A DNA stretch of 64,000 nucleotides from Halobacteriovoraceae bacterium (GCA_020635135.1 JACKAJ010000016.1:186001-250000), one strand, 5' to 3'. Shown: positions 26,228 through 36,444, counted from the stretch's first letter. Notes: generated from the sequence alone by a model not told the origin. Program-made: numbers and translations.

Positions 26228-27808
26228 TTAAACTTTTGGTCCACCAGTCAATACGTCTTTTGAAATGCCATCAAATCTTTTGAAGTTATCGGCAAACATA
26301 TGGGCCAATTTTTTGGCCATCGTATTGTAGCCATCTGAATCTGGCCAAGTAACTCTTGGATTTAAAAATTTTCTTTCAACGCCTTTTACTTGTGGGGGAA
26401 TACAAAATCCGAAAAACTCTTCAATATCACACTGAACATCATTAAGCTCATCATGTTGAATAGCTTCAATTAAGCGACGAGTAATCTTGAGTGGAAAGCG
26501 CATCCCTACTCCATAAGCCCCACTTGTCCAGCCAGTATTGATAAGCCAAACTTTGATATTATGTTTTTCAATATACTCTCCAAGAAGTTTTGCGTACTCT
26601 TCAGGATGTCTCATCATGAAGGGGGCACCAAAACAAGTTGAGAAAGTTGCTTGAGGTTCAGTTATTCCCATTTCAGTTCCTGCTAATTTAGAAGTATAGC
26701 CTGAGAGGAAATAATACATCGCCTGGTTTTTAGAGAGCTTGCTCACAGGAGGTAGAACTCCAAAAGCATCTGCACTTAAAAAGAACATATGATTCGGAAC
26801 TTTTCCTCGTGAAGATTTTTCTACGCCTTCAATATAATTGAGTGGATAAGCAGAGCGCCCATTTTCCGTAATACTTTTGTCGTAGAAATCCGGTTGACCA
26901 TTAGCCTTCAGAGGAACGTTTTCTAAAAGGGCTCCATATCGATTGGTCGCTTTCCAAATTCCAGGTTCTGATTCAAAAGAGAGGTTATATGTTTTAGCGT
27001 AACATCCGCCTTCAAAGTTAAAAATGCCATCATCACTCAAACCATGCTCGTCATCTCCAATAAGGAGTCTGCCCTCTTGAGTAGAAAGAGTAGTCTTTCC
27101 TGTTCCTGAAAGTCCAAAAAAGACAGAGACATCCCCAGACTCTCCCACACTTGATCCCGCATGCATTGGAAGAATTCCTTTTTCTGGAAGAATATAATTC
27201 ATGACAGAGAAAATAGATTTTTTAATTTCCCCTGCATAGAGAGTTCCTGCAATGAGCACTTCATTGTTATCGAGATCGAGAGCGATAACAGTGCTTGAAC
27301 GCAAATCATATTTATTAGAATCCACTTCGAGAGTAGGAGCGTGGTAGATAGTGTATTTTCCAAATCCTTTATTTGCTGAATCAAATTTATCATTTCTCAT
27401 CAAGTGATTAAAAAATAATGTATGCGATGGATGAGTTGAAAACATTTCAACGGCCATCGAAAGATTTTCGATGGATCCGACATTTTTTTCACTCCAATAA
27501 AGTTTTGGCTGTGAATTAATATGAGCAATGATGTCTTTTTTGACAGCATCAAACACATCCTTAGACATTTTATTGAGATTATTTTCCCAATCGATAGTAT
27601 TTTCAGTTTTATTGCTGACAACAACATATTTATCGTGAGGTGCTCGTCCTGTGTGTTTACCTGTATAAACAACGAGAGATCCACTTTGAGTCAACTTCCC
27701 ACCTGTTTCGCGAACAGCATTTTCAATAAGAACAGCATTGGGAACATTATGATAAATTGAATCCGATGCGTGCTGGAACCCGTGGTCTTTTGGTTGTTGC
27801 GTTGTCAT
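26228..27808 (-). CDS. pckA: Phosphoenolpyruvate carboxykinase (ATP)
   Basis: The enzyme converts oxaloacetate and ATP to phosphoenolpyruvate, the first committed gluconeogenic step. It has 526 residues. The P-loop reads GLSGTGKTTLS; other motifs are the AYPL block and the SGYTSKLAGTE segment. GAAGGGAG sets the start. The leader before it is about 95 bp long and separates it from ettA. Together with glpX it suggests growth on amino acids, in line with the many peptidases. Confidence 0.96.
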   Translation of the reverse strand: MTTQQPKDHGFQHASDSIYHNVPNAVLIENAVRETGGKLTQSGSLVVYTGKHTGRAPHDKYVVVSNKTENTIDWENNLNKMSKDVFDAVKKDIIAHINSQPKLYWSEKNVGSIENLSMAVEMFSTHPSHTLFFNHLMRNDKFDSANKGFGKYTIYHAPTLEVDSNKYDLRSSTVIALDLDNNEVLIAGTLYAGEIKKSIFSVMNYILPEKGILPMHAGSSVGESGDVSVFFGLSGTGKTTLSTQEGRLLIGDDEHGLSDDGIFNFEGGCYAKTYNLSFESEPGIWKATNRYGALLENVPLKANGQPDFYDKSITENGRSAYPLNYIEGVEKSSRGKVPNHMFFLSADAFGVLPPVSKLSKNQAMYYFLSGYTSKLAGTEMGITEPQATFSTCFGAPFMMRHPEEYAKLLGEYIEKHNIKVWLINTGWTSGAYGVGMRFPLKITRRLIEAIQHDELNDVQCDIEEFFGFCIPPQVKGVERKFLNPRVTWPDSDGYNTMAKKLAHMFADNFKRFDGISKDVLTGGPKV

Positions 27809-27903
27809 AGTTCAAACTCCCTTCTAATAATATTTATTCGTTTTGTTTATACTTTCGTTTTATAGCCTAGCACTATTGCAGACAATCCTCTATTAGGTGA
27901 CCT

Positions 27904-29580
27904 TTACACTCTAGTAAGTTTTTTATAACTAATACGCTTCGGCACTTCGGCACTATCACCAAGCCTGCGCTTACGGTCTTCAAGATAATCTGAAAAATTT
28001 CCTTCAAACCACTCTACATGGCTATCGCCTTCAAATGCAAGAATATGGGTAGCAAGCCTATCTAAAAAGTAACGATCGTGGGAGATAACCACAGCACATC
28101 CTGGGTATTCTTCCAAAGCATCTTCCAGGGCCCGCAAAGTGTTAACATCCAGGTCGTTGGTAGGCTCATCGAGCAGGAGAACGTTTCCTTCCGATTTAAG
28201 CATTTTTGCAAGGTGGACGCGATTTCTTTCACCACCAGAAAGCTCGCCCACTTTTTTATGGTGATCATCACCATTAAAATTAAATTTTGAAATATAGGCT
28301 CGAGCATTAATTTCTCGAGTCCCAAGTTTTATGACTTCTTGTCCTTCAGCAATTTCTTCGAGAACAGTTTTGTCACTATCCATCAAGCGACCTTGATCGA
28401 CATAAGAAAGTTTAACTGTCTCACCCACTTTGAATTCACCGCTGTCGGGGTTTTCTTGACCAGTGATCATTTTAAAAAGTGTGGTTTTCCCTGCACCGTT
28501 TGGACCAATGATCCCTACTATGCCCCCTGGAGGGAGTTTAAAATTGAGATGCTCATAGAGAAGTTTATCTCCAAAAGCTTTTGAAACATCGTGAGCCTCA
28601 ATAACAACATTCCCCAATCGAGGTCCTGGTGGAATAAAAAGTTCTGTCGTCTCATTAGATTTTTCAGTCGTTTTGGCCATCTTTTGCTCGTACTGAGTGA
28701 TACGGGCCTTAGACTTTGCCTGTCTGGCGCGAGGAGATGATTTAATCCAATCTAATTCTCGAGAAAGAGCCTTTTGTCTCTTTGATTCTTGTTTTTCTTC
28801 AACTTCTAGGCGTTTTTTCTTTTGAAGAAGCCAGGAAGAATAATTTCCTTCAAAGGGAATTCCTACACCTCGGTCGAGCTCTAAAATCCATCCCGCAACA
28901 TTATCGAGAAAGTACCGATCGTGGGTAACAGCAATGACTGTTCCTTTATAATTTTGCAGGTGACGTTCTAGCCAATAGACTGTTTCGGCATCGAGGTGGT
29001 TGGTCGGCTCATCGAGAAGCAAAATGTCGGGTTCTTGAAGCAACAAACGGCACATGGCCACTCGTCTCTTCTCTCCCCCAGAGAGTGTTTCAATCTTTTG
29101 ATCACTGGGTGGGCATCGCAAAGCTTCCATCGCCAATTCAAGTCTGGAATCGAGATCCCAAGCATTGCAAGCGTCTAATTTGTCTTGAAGTTTGCCCTGC
29201 TTTTCCAGCAGTTCATTCATCTCATCATCACTCATTGGCTCAGCAAATTTATTGTTAATCTCTTCGTATTCTTTGAGAAGATTCACTGTTTCTTGTGCTC
29301 CTTCTTCAACAATATCTTTGACGGTCTTTGATCCATCAAGTTCTGGCTCTTGCTCTAGATAGCCAATACTCAAACCCTTGGAAAAATGAATTTCGCCTGA
29401 ATAGTCTTGGTCAAGACCTGCTATTAAGCGAAGAAGTGTACTTTTCCCAGCTCCGTTAAAACCGAGAACCCCAATCTTTGCCCCGTAAAAAAACGACAAT
29501 GAAATATTCTTGATAACAGTTTTTCGACCAGGATAGGTTTTGCTGACCCCCGTCATTGAGAAGATAATTTTTTTATCCAT
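27904..29580 (-). CDS. ettA: Energy-dependent translational throttle ABC-F protein
   Basis: This 558-residue ABC-F ATPase has two nucleotide-binding domains. Walker A reads GFNGAGKSTLL and GPNGAGKTTLF, both signatures are LSGGE, and both Walker B segments end LLLDEPTN. The size and the linker between the domains match EttA, which binds the ribosomal E site and gates entry into elongation according to the ATP/ADP ratio. It has no membrane segments. GAGGA precedes the ATG. Confidence 0.93.
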   Translation of the reverse strand: MDKKIIFSMTGVSKTYPGRKTVIKNISLSFFYGAKIGVLGFNGAGKSTLLRLIAGLDQDYSGEIHFSKGLSIGYLEQEPELDGSKTVKDIVEEGAQETVNLLKEYEEINNKFAEPMSDDEMNELLEKQGKLQDKLDACNAWDLDSRLELAMEALRCPPSDQKIETLSGGEKRRVAMCRLLLQEPDILLLDEPTNHLDAETVYWLERHLQNYKGTVIAVTHDRYFLDNVAGWILELDRGVGIPFEGNYSSWLLQKKKRLEVEEKQESKRQKALSRELDWIKSSPRARQAKSKARITQYEQKMAKTTEKSNETTELFIPPGPRLGNVVIEAHDVSKAFGDKLLYEHLNFKLPPGGIVGIIGPNGAGKTTLFKMITGQENPDSGEFKVGETVKLSYVDQGRLMDSDKTVLEEIAEGQEVIKLGTREINARAYISKFNFNGDDHHKKVGELSGGERNRVHLAKMLKSEGNVLLLDEPTNDLDVNTLRALEDALEEYPGCAVVISHDRYFLDRLATHILAFEGDSHVEWFEGNFSDYLEDRKRRLGDSAEVPKRISYKKLTRV

Positions 29581-29655
29581 GGATTCCTCATTCAGAAATT
29601 AATTTTAATTATGTCTTTTATCACTTTATAAAGTTGTTGATGGCGATCATACCTC

Positions 29656-30516
29656 TTATACAAAAAGTTGTCCAAAATGAGCACTCAATTGCCCAATAAT
29701 TGCCAAAAAATAAGACGGCAAGGCAAAAGCGATCAGGACAAAAAACTTGAGCCCCTCAACTTGTCTCTTGAACTTCTCAAAGCCCATAGCGTAATCCGTC
29801 TTTACCTGAAAGAGGGTCAACTCCAGCTCGTCTATTGGAATCATTCCTTTTTCACGCATCGATTGGAGAATAATTTCGATGGCGTGGGAGTAACTTGTTT
29901 TCTTTTTTGAAAGGTGGTCCATCCCAGAGCGTTGCAACATATGGCCTAGAGAGAGTCCTGATTTCAAAAGGACACTCAAAGAAATAAGGGCTTGAAATAA
30001 TTCGGGATAGTAAGATTGAAATTTTTTATCCAGAATTTTTACAGTTCGCAAATAGCCAAGGATACCTAAAAATTGCCATCCCAATGCTAAATAAATATTA
30101 GTGGCTACCGTCCCCCCAAGTTGCCAATTCAAATAACCCGTAAGACCCCAGGAGTATAACCCGATAAAGGCCAATTGGACCAAAGCTTGGGTCTTAAGCG
30201 ACTCCACTTCTCGCTGTTTCGCCAGATCACTTTGTAAAAATATTCGAAGTTGTCCATAGGACTTTTTAAGATTGAGCCCTAAAACCCTCTCTTGTTCCCA
30301 AAGAATTTCCATGAGGTTGGAAAAAAACTTATAGCGAGGAATTCCCTTTTTAGCATCTGGAAACTGTCCCAAAATATCCTGGGCAATCAGTTTATCGAGT
30401 TCATTGCCTATCTTGGAATAAGGCCGAAACAGCGACAGTGAAGGCTGCTTGAAGTAAAAGAGCAAGACAACAGCTAATAAAAACGTATACACTAAAAAAG
30501 TGAAGGGCATGGTCAC
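29656..30516 (-). CDS. Orphan TadC/T2SSF-like membrane protein
   Basis: This 286-residue protein has four hydrophobic segments: one at the N-terminus, two near 110-155, and one near the C-terminus. The motif LFQALISLSVLLKSGLSLG followed by a cytoplasmic helical part resembles the T2SSF domain of TadB/TadC and GspF platform proteins. No secretion ATPase or pilin gene is adjacent, so its machine is unknown. The start is a GTG with GGGAG five bases upstream; an ATG lies two codons on. Confidence 0.5.
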   Translation of the reverse strand: MTMPFTFLVYTFLLAVVLLFYFKQPSLSLFRPYSKIGNELDKLIAQDILGQFPDAKKGIPRYKFFSNLMEILWEQERVLGLNLKKSYGQLRIFLQSDLAKQREVESLKTQALVQLAFIGLYSWGLTGYLNWQLGGTVATNIYLALGWQFLGILGYLRTVKILDKKFQSYYPELFQALISLSVLLKSGLSLGHMLQRSGMDHLSKKKTSYSHAIEIILQSMREKGMIPIDELELTLFQVKTDYAMGFEKFKRQVEGLKFFVLIAFALPSYFLAIIGQLSAHFGQLFV

Positions 30517-30572
30517 TCAGTCTCCCTTAGCATGAATATACTAATCAAACTTGTTTTGAGGATTTTTTAAAA

Positions 30573-30836
30573 ATGAATAATAAATCCCCTCTAGAAATTG
30601 AATTGCATGAAATCCAAATTCAGGAATTCCGGGAACTTTCTCACTTGGCCCAACACTACGACCCTTTCACGGCAGACCAAACGGATGTTATTTTAAAGCT
30701 TTTAAAAAAATTTCAACTAGAACACCTAATCCATGATCCTTTCCAGCTCACTAATGAAATATTAAAATTGCTACACAAGCATGACGATCACTATTTTAAA
30801 AATCATCGGGATGAAAACTCCCCCATCATTCATTAG
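30573..30836 (+). CDS. Small hypothetical protein, first gene of ABC operon
   Basis: This 87-residue, mainly helical acidic/His-rich protein matches no family I know. It lies two bases before the ABC ATPase gene, so it is almost certainly cotranscribed with the exporter. A TTTTGAGGA sequence precedes the ATG. It may be an accessory protein, or unrelated to transport. Confidence 0.6.
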   Translation: MNNKSPLEIELHEIQIQEFRELSHLAQHYDPFTADQTDVILKLLKKFQLEHLIHDPFQLTNEILKLLHKHDDHYFKNHRDENSPIIH

Positions 30837-30838
30837 CT

Positions 30839-31828
30839 ATGATAAAAGTCGAAAATCTTTGTAAGTCATTTAAGATCTATCAAAAACCACCTGGCTTAAA
30901 AGGTTCACTAAAAGCTCTCTTTAAACGCGACTATTTTTATAAAAATGCTCTCGATAATGTTTCCTTACAAGTTGAACCCGGAGAAATTCTGGGATTAGTT
31001 GGCGCAAACGGTGCAGGAAAGACAACTCTCGTAAAAATCCTAAGTGGGATCATTTACCCCACCAGTGGTGAAGTATCGGTATTAGGGTATAATCCCTGGA
31101 AAAGAGATAATCGCTACCGAAAACAACTCTCACTGATCATGGGCCAAAAGGCACAGTTGTGGTGGGATCTTCCAGCATTTGATAGTTTTCTTTTACTTAA
31201 AGAAATCTATCAAATTTCTGATAAAAATTTTTATAAAAATATTGATTACCTTTCAAATAGTCTCAACATCTCTCACCAAATGAAAACCCCCGTGAGAAAA
31301 CTTTCACTAGGAGAGCGAATGAAAGTTGAACTCATGGCCACTCTCCTTCACGACCCCAAAGTTATTTTTCTAGATGAACCAACGATTGGACTCGATCTCA
31401 TGAGTCAGCGAGCCGTTCGATCGTTCTTAGCTCAATACCGAAAAGAAAAGAATCCTATTATTATTCTAACTTCTCACTATATGCAAGACATTGAAGAACT
31501 CTGCCGTAGAATCGCTCTTATTAAAAACGGATCGATTATTTATGATGGTCCTATTGATAAAATACACAAAGACTATTCGCAATTTCAAAGTATCAATTTT
31601 GAAGTTCTCGATTCAGACATAGGCAGAATTCAAAATTTTCTTATCCAAAAATTTCCTGAGAATGAGAAAGAATTTATCGATAATAAAATAAAACTTCGCC
31701 TAAAAAAAGAACTAGTAGGAGAAGCAACGAAAGAGCTGCTTGAACATTTCTCAATAGATAATCTAAGTATTAACCAAATCGATATTTCAAAAGTTATCGA
31801 AAATTATTTGCAACATGATCAAACATAA
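30839..31828 (+). CDS. ABC-2 exporter ATP-binding protein
   Basis: This 329-residue ABC ATPase has Walker A GANGAGKTTLVK, signature LSLGERMKVEL, and Walker B VIFLDEPTIGLD followed by LTSHYMQDIEELC. The C-terminal ~90 residues form an extra domain typical of ABC-2 exporters. It is followed by two permease genes (14-bp overlap with the first). The substrate is unknown; relatives with DUF990 permeases include antibiotic and viologen exporters. Confidence 0.9.
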   Translation: MIKVENLCKSFKIYQKPPGLKGSLKALFKRDYFYKNALDNVSLQVEPGEILGLVGANGAGKTTLVKILSGIIYPTSGEVSVLGYNPWKRDNRYRKQLSLIMGQKAQLWWDLPAFDSFLLLKEIYQISDKNFYKNIDYLSNSLNISHQMKTPVRKLSLGERMKVELMATLLHDPKVIFLDEPTIGLDLMSQRAVRSFLAQYRKEKNPIIILTSHYMQDIEELCRRIALIKNGSIIYDGPIDKIHKDYSQFQSINFEVLDSDIGRIQNFLIQKFPENEKEFIDNKIKLRLKKELVGEATKELLEHFSIDNLSINQIDISKVIENYLQHDQT

Positions 31829-32621
31829 TATCAATCTTTTTAATCAATCTTTTCTCGTTGAATTGAGAAAGCTTTTAGCTTATCGCTGGGAGTTTTGGAC
31901 GGGATTTCTTGGACAAACATTTATTTTTGTTGGAATTAGCTACTTTCTTTGGAAGTCCATTTTTCTAAGTAACGGTGTTACGGAAATGCACGGGATAGCC
32001 TTAACCGACTTTATACTCTACTACCTCACTGCCCACTTAATATTTAAAACAATGCTTGGACCTAATATTGGATTTATCTCCCATGATATTTATTACGGTA
32101 CTTTGAACAAATTTATTGTTTACCCTGTCTCATTTCAATTTATAAAAATTGCCAGTTATCTTGCTCATTCTTTTTTTTATTATGCTCAACTTATTATTCT
32201 CATCAGTTTGCATAAACTTCTCTTTGGAAACTCGGTCGACTTAATCTCTTTTAGCTTAGGCTCATTGACTTTAATCACTGCTAGCTATTGTTATTTTCTA
32301 ATCTCTGCGTCCATCGAACTCATTGCTTTTTGGGCAGAAAATATTTGGAGCTTGGCCATTCTCCTACGCTCTTTTATTCACATAGGAGGGGGATACCTTA
32401 TCCCTTTGAGTTTCTATCCAGAGAAAATTAGCCACTTTCTTTACTACACGCCCTTTCCCTATCTCATCTATGAGCCCATTCAAATCTTTCGAGGTCAAAC
32501 TTCCCTAGAACATTTTTTCTTAATCAATGCCATTTTGCTAGGATGGATTTTTATTGCCTATATCGTATTTCGCCTGGTTTGGTATCGAGGTAATCGTCAG
32601 TTTACTGGAGTTGGAATTTAA
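31815..32621 (+). CDS. ABC-2 exporter permease (DUF990-like), subunit 1
   Basis: This 268-residue protein has six predicted membrane segments. It resembles ABC-2 permeases of the DUF990 type, which come as pairs of unequal subunits beside one ATPase. It overlaps the ATPase gene and is followed directly by the second permease, so the three genes probably encode one ATPase dimer with a heterodimeric channel. Confidence 0.8.
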   Translation: MIKHNINLFNQSFLVELRKLLAYRWEFWTGFLGQTFIFVGISYFLWKSIFLSNGVTEMHGIALTDFILYYLTAHLIFKTMLGPNIGFISHDIYYGTLNKFIVYPVSFQFIKIASYLAHSFFYYAQLIILISLHKLLFGNSVDLISFSLGSLTLITASYCYFLISASIELIAFWAENIWSLAILLRSFIHIGGGYLIPLSFYPEKISHFLYYTPFPYLIYEPIQIFRGQTSLEHFFLINAILLGWIFIAYIVFRLVWYRGNRQFTGVGI

Positions 32622-33410
32622 ATGTTGCGCTACTTAAAACTCTACGGCTATTTCTTAAGATTCTCATTCACTAAAGCCTTGGAGTTTCGCTTTGACTTTA
32701 CCTTTAGAATTTTTATGGATTTGGCTTATCATCTTTCAAATATATTTATTTTTAAAATCATATTCAGCCATACAACCAATCTAGCAGGGTGGACAGAGGA
32801 ACAGGCTATCGTATTTATTGCAAGCTATATTCTTTGTGATGGTCTCTATATGAGCTTCTTTGCAAATAATTGCTGGTGGTTTCCTGTTTTTATAAACAAA
32901 GGGGAATTGGATTACTATCTAACTCGTCCTGTATCACCACTTTTTTTTCTTAGCCTGAGAGAGTTTGCCGCAAATTCATTTATAAATCTCCTCTTCGCCA
33001 TCGGCATTTTCACCTGGGCCATAACCAATTATTCTTCCCCCTTTAGCATTTCCCAATTACTAGCCTATATTTTTTTAATTATTAATGGTGTTGTAATCTA
33101 CTACATTCTCCATATGCTTTTTTACTTGCCCGTCTTTTGGACACAATCGCCCCGAGGTTTTGAAGGATTACTCTACGGACTCGATAGCATCATGAAATAC
33201 CCTGATAAAATCCAAAATTTGCTCTTTCGCTATCTCTTTACACTTCTGATCCCCCTCAATCTCATTATCTCCTTTCCTGCTAAGCTCTTCTTTGGGGAAG
33301 ATGTGATCTACAACGGAGTATTGCTCGCCAGCTGGACGATTGTATTCTGGTCTTTTTTCTTATGGATTTGGAGCAAAGCACTGAAGCAGTATTCTTCAGC
33401 ATCATCTTAA
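32622..33410 (+). CDS. ABC-2 exporter permease (DUF990), subunit 2
   Basis: This 262-residue permease has six membrane segments. The block WWFPVFINKGELDYYLTRPV is typical of DUF990 (PF06182) permeases, where the GELDyyLTRPv stretch is conserved. It starts on the base after the previous gene's stop. The next gene lies 58 bp on and may be outside the operon. Confidence 0.85.
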   Translation: MLRYLKLYGYFLRFSFTKALEFRFDFTFRIFMDLAYHLSNIFIFKIIFSHTTNLAGWTEEQAIVFIASYILCDGLYMSFFANNCWWFPVFINKGELDYYLTRPVSPLFFLSLREFAANSFINLLFAIGIFTWAITNYSSPFSISQLLAYIFLIINGVVIYYILHMLFYLPVFWTQSPRGFEGLLYGLDSIMKYPDKIQNLLFRYLFTLLIPLNLIISFPAKLFFGEDVIYNGVLLASWTIVFWSFFLWIWSKALKQYSSASS

Positions 33411-33468
33411 GCTGAGTCTTCATTTTTTTCGATGTTCCTTTAAAGAAAGTCTGGTAAAATACCAGCTT

Positions 33469-34374
33469 ATGGACAAAAAAGTTCAAATTGTTATTGCAGC
33501 GGCTGCTCTCGGAGTTGCTGTGCTTTTAATCTTTCTATTTACAAGAAATAATGGAAGCGAAGAACTCGAACCTATTTCAGTTCAGACGACTACGACAACA
33601 CTCCCACCTCAAAAAGAGAGAGAGCCTGAAACGACTCAATCAGAAACCGATCAATCACAAGTTAATGAGTCCAATGAAGTTCGAAAAAAATTTGACAACC
33701 TCCTGCTTGATATTAAATCTTCTATTTCACAGTGCCGCGATGGGATTGAAAAATTATTTCCTGAAAAAAATCTCGATGAAGAAACCCTCCCCTACAATTC
33801 ACCAGAAGAAATCAAACAAGCTCTCAACCAATATTATTCTCTCGTTAACGATAAACTCAATAAAACAGAAGGACTTATAAATTTTTTTAAAAATGAGCCT
33901 ATCAATAAGCTTGATCCCAAATCAGCTTATGAGCAGCTTGCTCAAATTGAAGACTGCGGGGAATTTGAAGAGGAATCTATTGTCGACGCTCTTATCGGCT
34001 CTCAAAATATCCACCAATGGGATTCCGATACTAGAAAAGATCTCTCTTCTTTTCTCATTAAAAAATTTTTAGGCCAACTCGACCAACCAGTAAACCTTCA
34101 CCACATTATTTCTAAAATTGAAAGCTTAGAAACTTTAATCGAACAAGGTTTTATCTCAGAACAATACAAAGACGAGATAAGTCGACTCAATACACTTCTC
34201 GATGATGCCGAAATGGACTTTCGCAATATCGTCCCCTCAAATCTTGCCAACAGAAAATATCTCACTCCAGCTGAAATTCTCGATATCAAAGAAAGAGAAA
34301 AAGAGATCACCAATAGAGTTAAAAACCAATTTGTAGAATCACTCTCTATTATTCAAGGATCTCTCACCCAATAA
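33469..34374 (+). CDS. Membrane-anchored hypothetical protein
   Basis: This 301-residue protein has one N-terminal membrane segment (about 7-24), a Thr/Pro/Glu/Gln-rich linker (about 30-68), and a helical extracytoplasmic domain. The helical part has three Cys. It matches no family I recognise. Together with the next gene (12-bp gap) it forms a probable two-gene unit. Confidence 0.65.
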   Translation: MDKKVQIVIAAAALGVAVLLIFLFTRNNGSEELEPISVQTTTTTLPPQKEREPETTQSETDQSQVNESNEVRKKFDNLLLDIKSSISQCRDGIEKLFPEKNLDEETLPYNSPEEIKQALNQYYSLVNDKLNKTEGLINFFKNEPINKLDPKSAYEQLAQIEDCGEFEEESIVDALIGSQNIHQWDSDTRKDLSSFLIKKFLGQLDQPVNLHHIISKIESLETLIEQGFISEQYKDEISRLNTLLDDAEMDFRNIVPSNLANRKYLTPAEILDIKEREKEITNRVKNQFVESLSIIQGSLTQ

Positions 34375-34386
34375 AATAGGTTCAAA

Positions 34387-35703
34387 ATGAAAGTTCTAGA
34401 AAAACACGCCAAGACACTTAACCTTCTTATTTTTTTCTTAGGCTTATTTTTCTCCATTCTCTTTGCCAATAATATGATCATAGATAACGATGTGGCCCAG
34501 ATGTATCACAAGGGGTGCTTATTTGCTCAACACAATGTTCTCACTCCCTACGGAAACGCATCCAGTGCAGGGATGGGTCATCTTCCTGGCTATATTTCAA
34601 CACTCGTCATTGGGATCCCTCTTAAAATTTGGGACAACCCACTTTCACCTCTATTTTTCTTACTTTCCTTGCATCTCGTTTCGCTCGGAATGCTTTTGAA
34701 TATATTAAAAAATAATTACCACCCTATCGCTGTGACATTTTATATCCTCTTTTTTTGGTTAGCTCCTTGGCGGACGAGTGAAACTTTTTTATGGAACCCT
34801 GCTTTCATGGTGTTCGCAACGACACTGCACTTCTGGAGTGCCTATAAAATGAGAGATAAGAAATCTTTCCTCATGACCTTTCTCCATTTATTTTCTATTT
34901 ATTTTGCCTTTCAATTGCACAACTCTTCTTTAGTTCTGTTTCTCATGACTATCTTTTTATTTTTAAGAGGGCAAATCAAAGTCAGTTATCTTTCAATCGT
35001 CACATTCGGAATTCTGGCCATTGCGACTCTTATACCCTATCTGATGCATGCCTTAGAACATCCCGAAGTGGCGCCCATTATTCGTGAATCTGACGCCTTT
35101 TATGGGAGGGGCATAATTTATATCTTTCCTCTTATCAAGGGGTTGAGCTATTGGATCCGCTATACCACGACCATTCTTCCGCGCCACCTTTTTAAGCACA
35201 TGGAATTTAGTTGGATCACAGTGATGTCCATTCGCCAAGTCATCACATTTTTATGGCCAGTTCTCAAATTTGGATCTGTTTTGATAACACTTGTACTTTC
35301 AATTTGGCTCAACTTTAAGTTTTTCAAAAGAGAATTTAAAACATTAAAATTTTTAAAATACCCGACAGCAATTCTTCCCAATAGCAGGGCCTGGATACGT
35401 CAATATTGCTTAGTTTGCTTTGCAGGAGTTTTTTGTTCTGCTGCACTTTCACCAATTGATCTCATCCATTGGCATTTGTTATTGGTATTACCCATTGCTT
35501 GCATTACTTTTATTGACCCTTTACTTGATATCCCTAAACTTCAAAAGTATTTAAATCTTCCTGTTGTCATGTTTTTTATTTTTATGTTTAGTACTTATAA
35601 TTTTTTAGGAGCTCAAGGTTCGTTAAAACATTCAACGAATTATTCTCTTCAAGAAGATTATCTCAATCGTTTTATTCTAAGTGGGAAATGCCAAGTCCAT
35701 TAA
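34387..35703 (+). CDS. Polytopic membrane protein, glycosyltransferase-39-like
   Basis: This 438-residue protein has about ten membrane segments. An early periplasmic loop holds DNDVAQMYHKG and a Pro/Gly-rich stretch, and later loops hold WNPAFMVFAT. The arrangement recalls GT-C lipid-sugar-dependent glycosyltransferases (ArnT/PMT type) with an acidic motif in the first loop, but no motif is decisive. The alternative is a membrane protein of unknown function. It ends four bases before the convergent M15 gene. Confidence 0.5.
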   Translation: MKVLEKHAKTLNLLIFFLGLFFSILFANNMIIDNDVAQMYHKGCLFAQHNVLTPYGNASSAGMGHLPGYISTLVIGIPLKIWDNPLSPLFFLLSLHLVSLGMLLNILKNNYHPIAVTFYILFFWLAPWRTSETFLWNPAFMVFATTLHFWSAYKMRDKKSFLMTFLHLFSIYFAFQLHNSSLVLFLMTIFLFLRGQIKVSYLSIVTFGILAIATLIPYLMHALEHPEVAPIIRESDAFYGRGIIYIFPLIKGLSYWIRYTTTILPRHLFKHMEFSWITVMSIRQVITFLWPVLKFGSVLITLVLSIWLNFKFFKREFKTLKFLKYPTAILPNSRAWIRQYCLVCFAGVFCSAALSPIDLIHWHLLLVLPIACITFIDPLLDIPKLQKYLNLPVVMFFIFMFSTYNFLGAQGSLKHSTNYSLQEDYLNRFILSGKCQVH

Positions 35704-35706
35704 TTT

Positions 35707-36342
35707 TTACAACTTTGATGGTTGAAATTGAAAATGTTGATAATCGATAGGATTCTTCCAATCTCCCCCCCACTCCCAGCCACGTTTTTTAAACTCCTGA
35801 ACGATGCGATCATTTTGTTTAATCATTCCTTTCTCTATTAAACTTCGATCACGATATTGATTCGCATTTTCAGGAAGGACTTTACCATTTTTTATATAAG
35901 GATTCGTTTTAGGATTAATATCAATGGCCAGTCCATAGGCGTGTAGAGAAAATTTATGTATCTCCCCTGTCACCATCCTGCAATTAAAGGCTGAAGTATT
36001 ATTGTCTTCCATGGATTTTTCGTCATCCCCTCCATACAGATATATCAAGTTAACTTTTTCAAATAAAAAATGAGTCTCAAAAAGAATTTTGAAAATTTCA
36101 ACTAACCCATTTGCAACTTTTTTATGAACCACAACAGTTCCCGTTTGAAATTTTGAATCAAAATCCCAATACGAAAACTTTACAAGAACCAAATCTTCTA
36201 AAGAAACAGGACAACCCTTTTTCCATGTTACAGAAATCATTTTTTTCTTGAGTTCAGGCGAAAGACTTTCTGAATTTGATTGAAAATCTTGAGCTAAAGC
36301 TCCAAGACAATAAAATAAAAGAAAATATATAAGTTTCAGCAT
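35707..36342 (-). CDS. Secreted M15 (VanY-like) carboxypeptidase
   Basis: This 211-residue exported zinc peptidase starts at the ATG at 36342, preceded by AAAAGGA, with signal peptide MLKLIYFLLFYCLGALAQ. Zinc ligands of the Peptidase_M15_4 type are present: His and Asp in SLHAYGLAIDINP and His in DYQHFQF, with GGDW before the last. Related enzymes trim stem peptides of peptidoglycan. It is divergent from the amidase/GH3 operon. Confidence 0.87.
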   Translation of the reverse strand: MLKLIYFLLFYCLGALAQDFQSNSESLSPELKKKMISVTWKKGCPVSLEDLVLVKFSYWDFDSKFQTGTVVVHKKVANGLVEIFKILFETHFLFEKVNLIYLYGGDDEKSMEDNNTSAFNCRMVTGEIHKFSLHAYGLAIDINPKTNPYIKNGKVLPENANQYRDRSLIEKGMIKQNDRIVQEFKKRGWEWGGDWKNPIDYQHFQFQPSKL

Positions 36343-36444
36343 GAAGATTCCTTTTCGCATTATTTTAATCAAGTATCTAACGATTGTCTTAAAAAACCTT
36401 AACTCAAGTATTCAAGGCTGGAAACTTTCGTTAGCCTAAAAAGT

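Noticed and set aside
27809..27903. Promoter before pckA (TTGTCT ... TATAAA)
   Set aside because: Spacing is only 15 bp; not convincing enough to list as a site.
36380..36444. FliA-like (sigma-28) promoter before the amidase operon
   Set aside because: A CTAAA/GCCGATAA-like pair could be forced but does not match at acceptable spacing.
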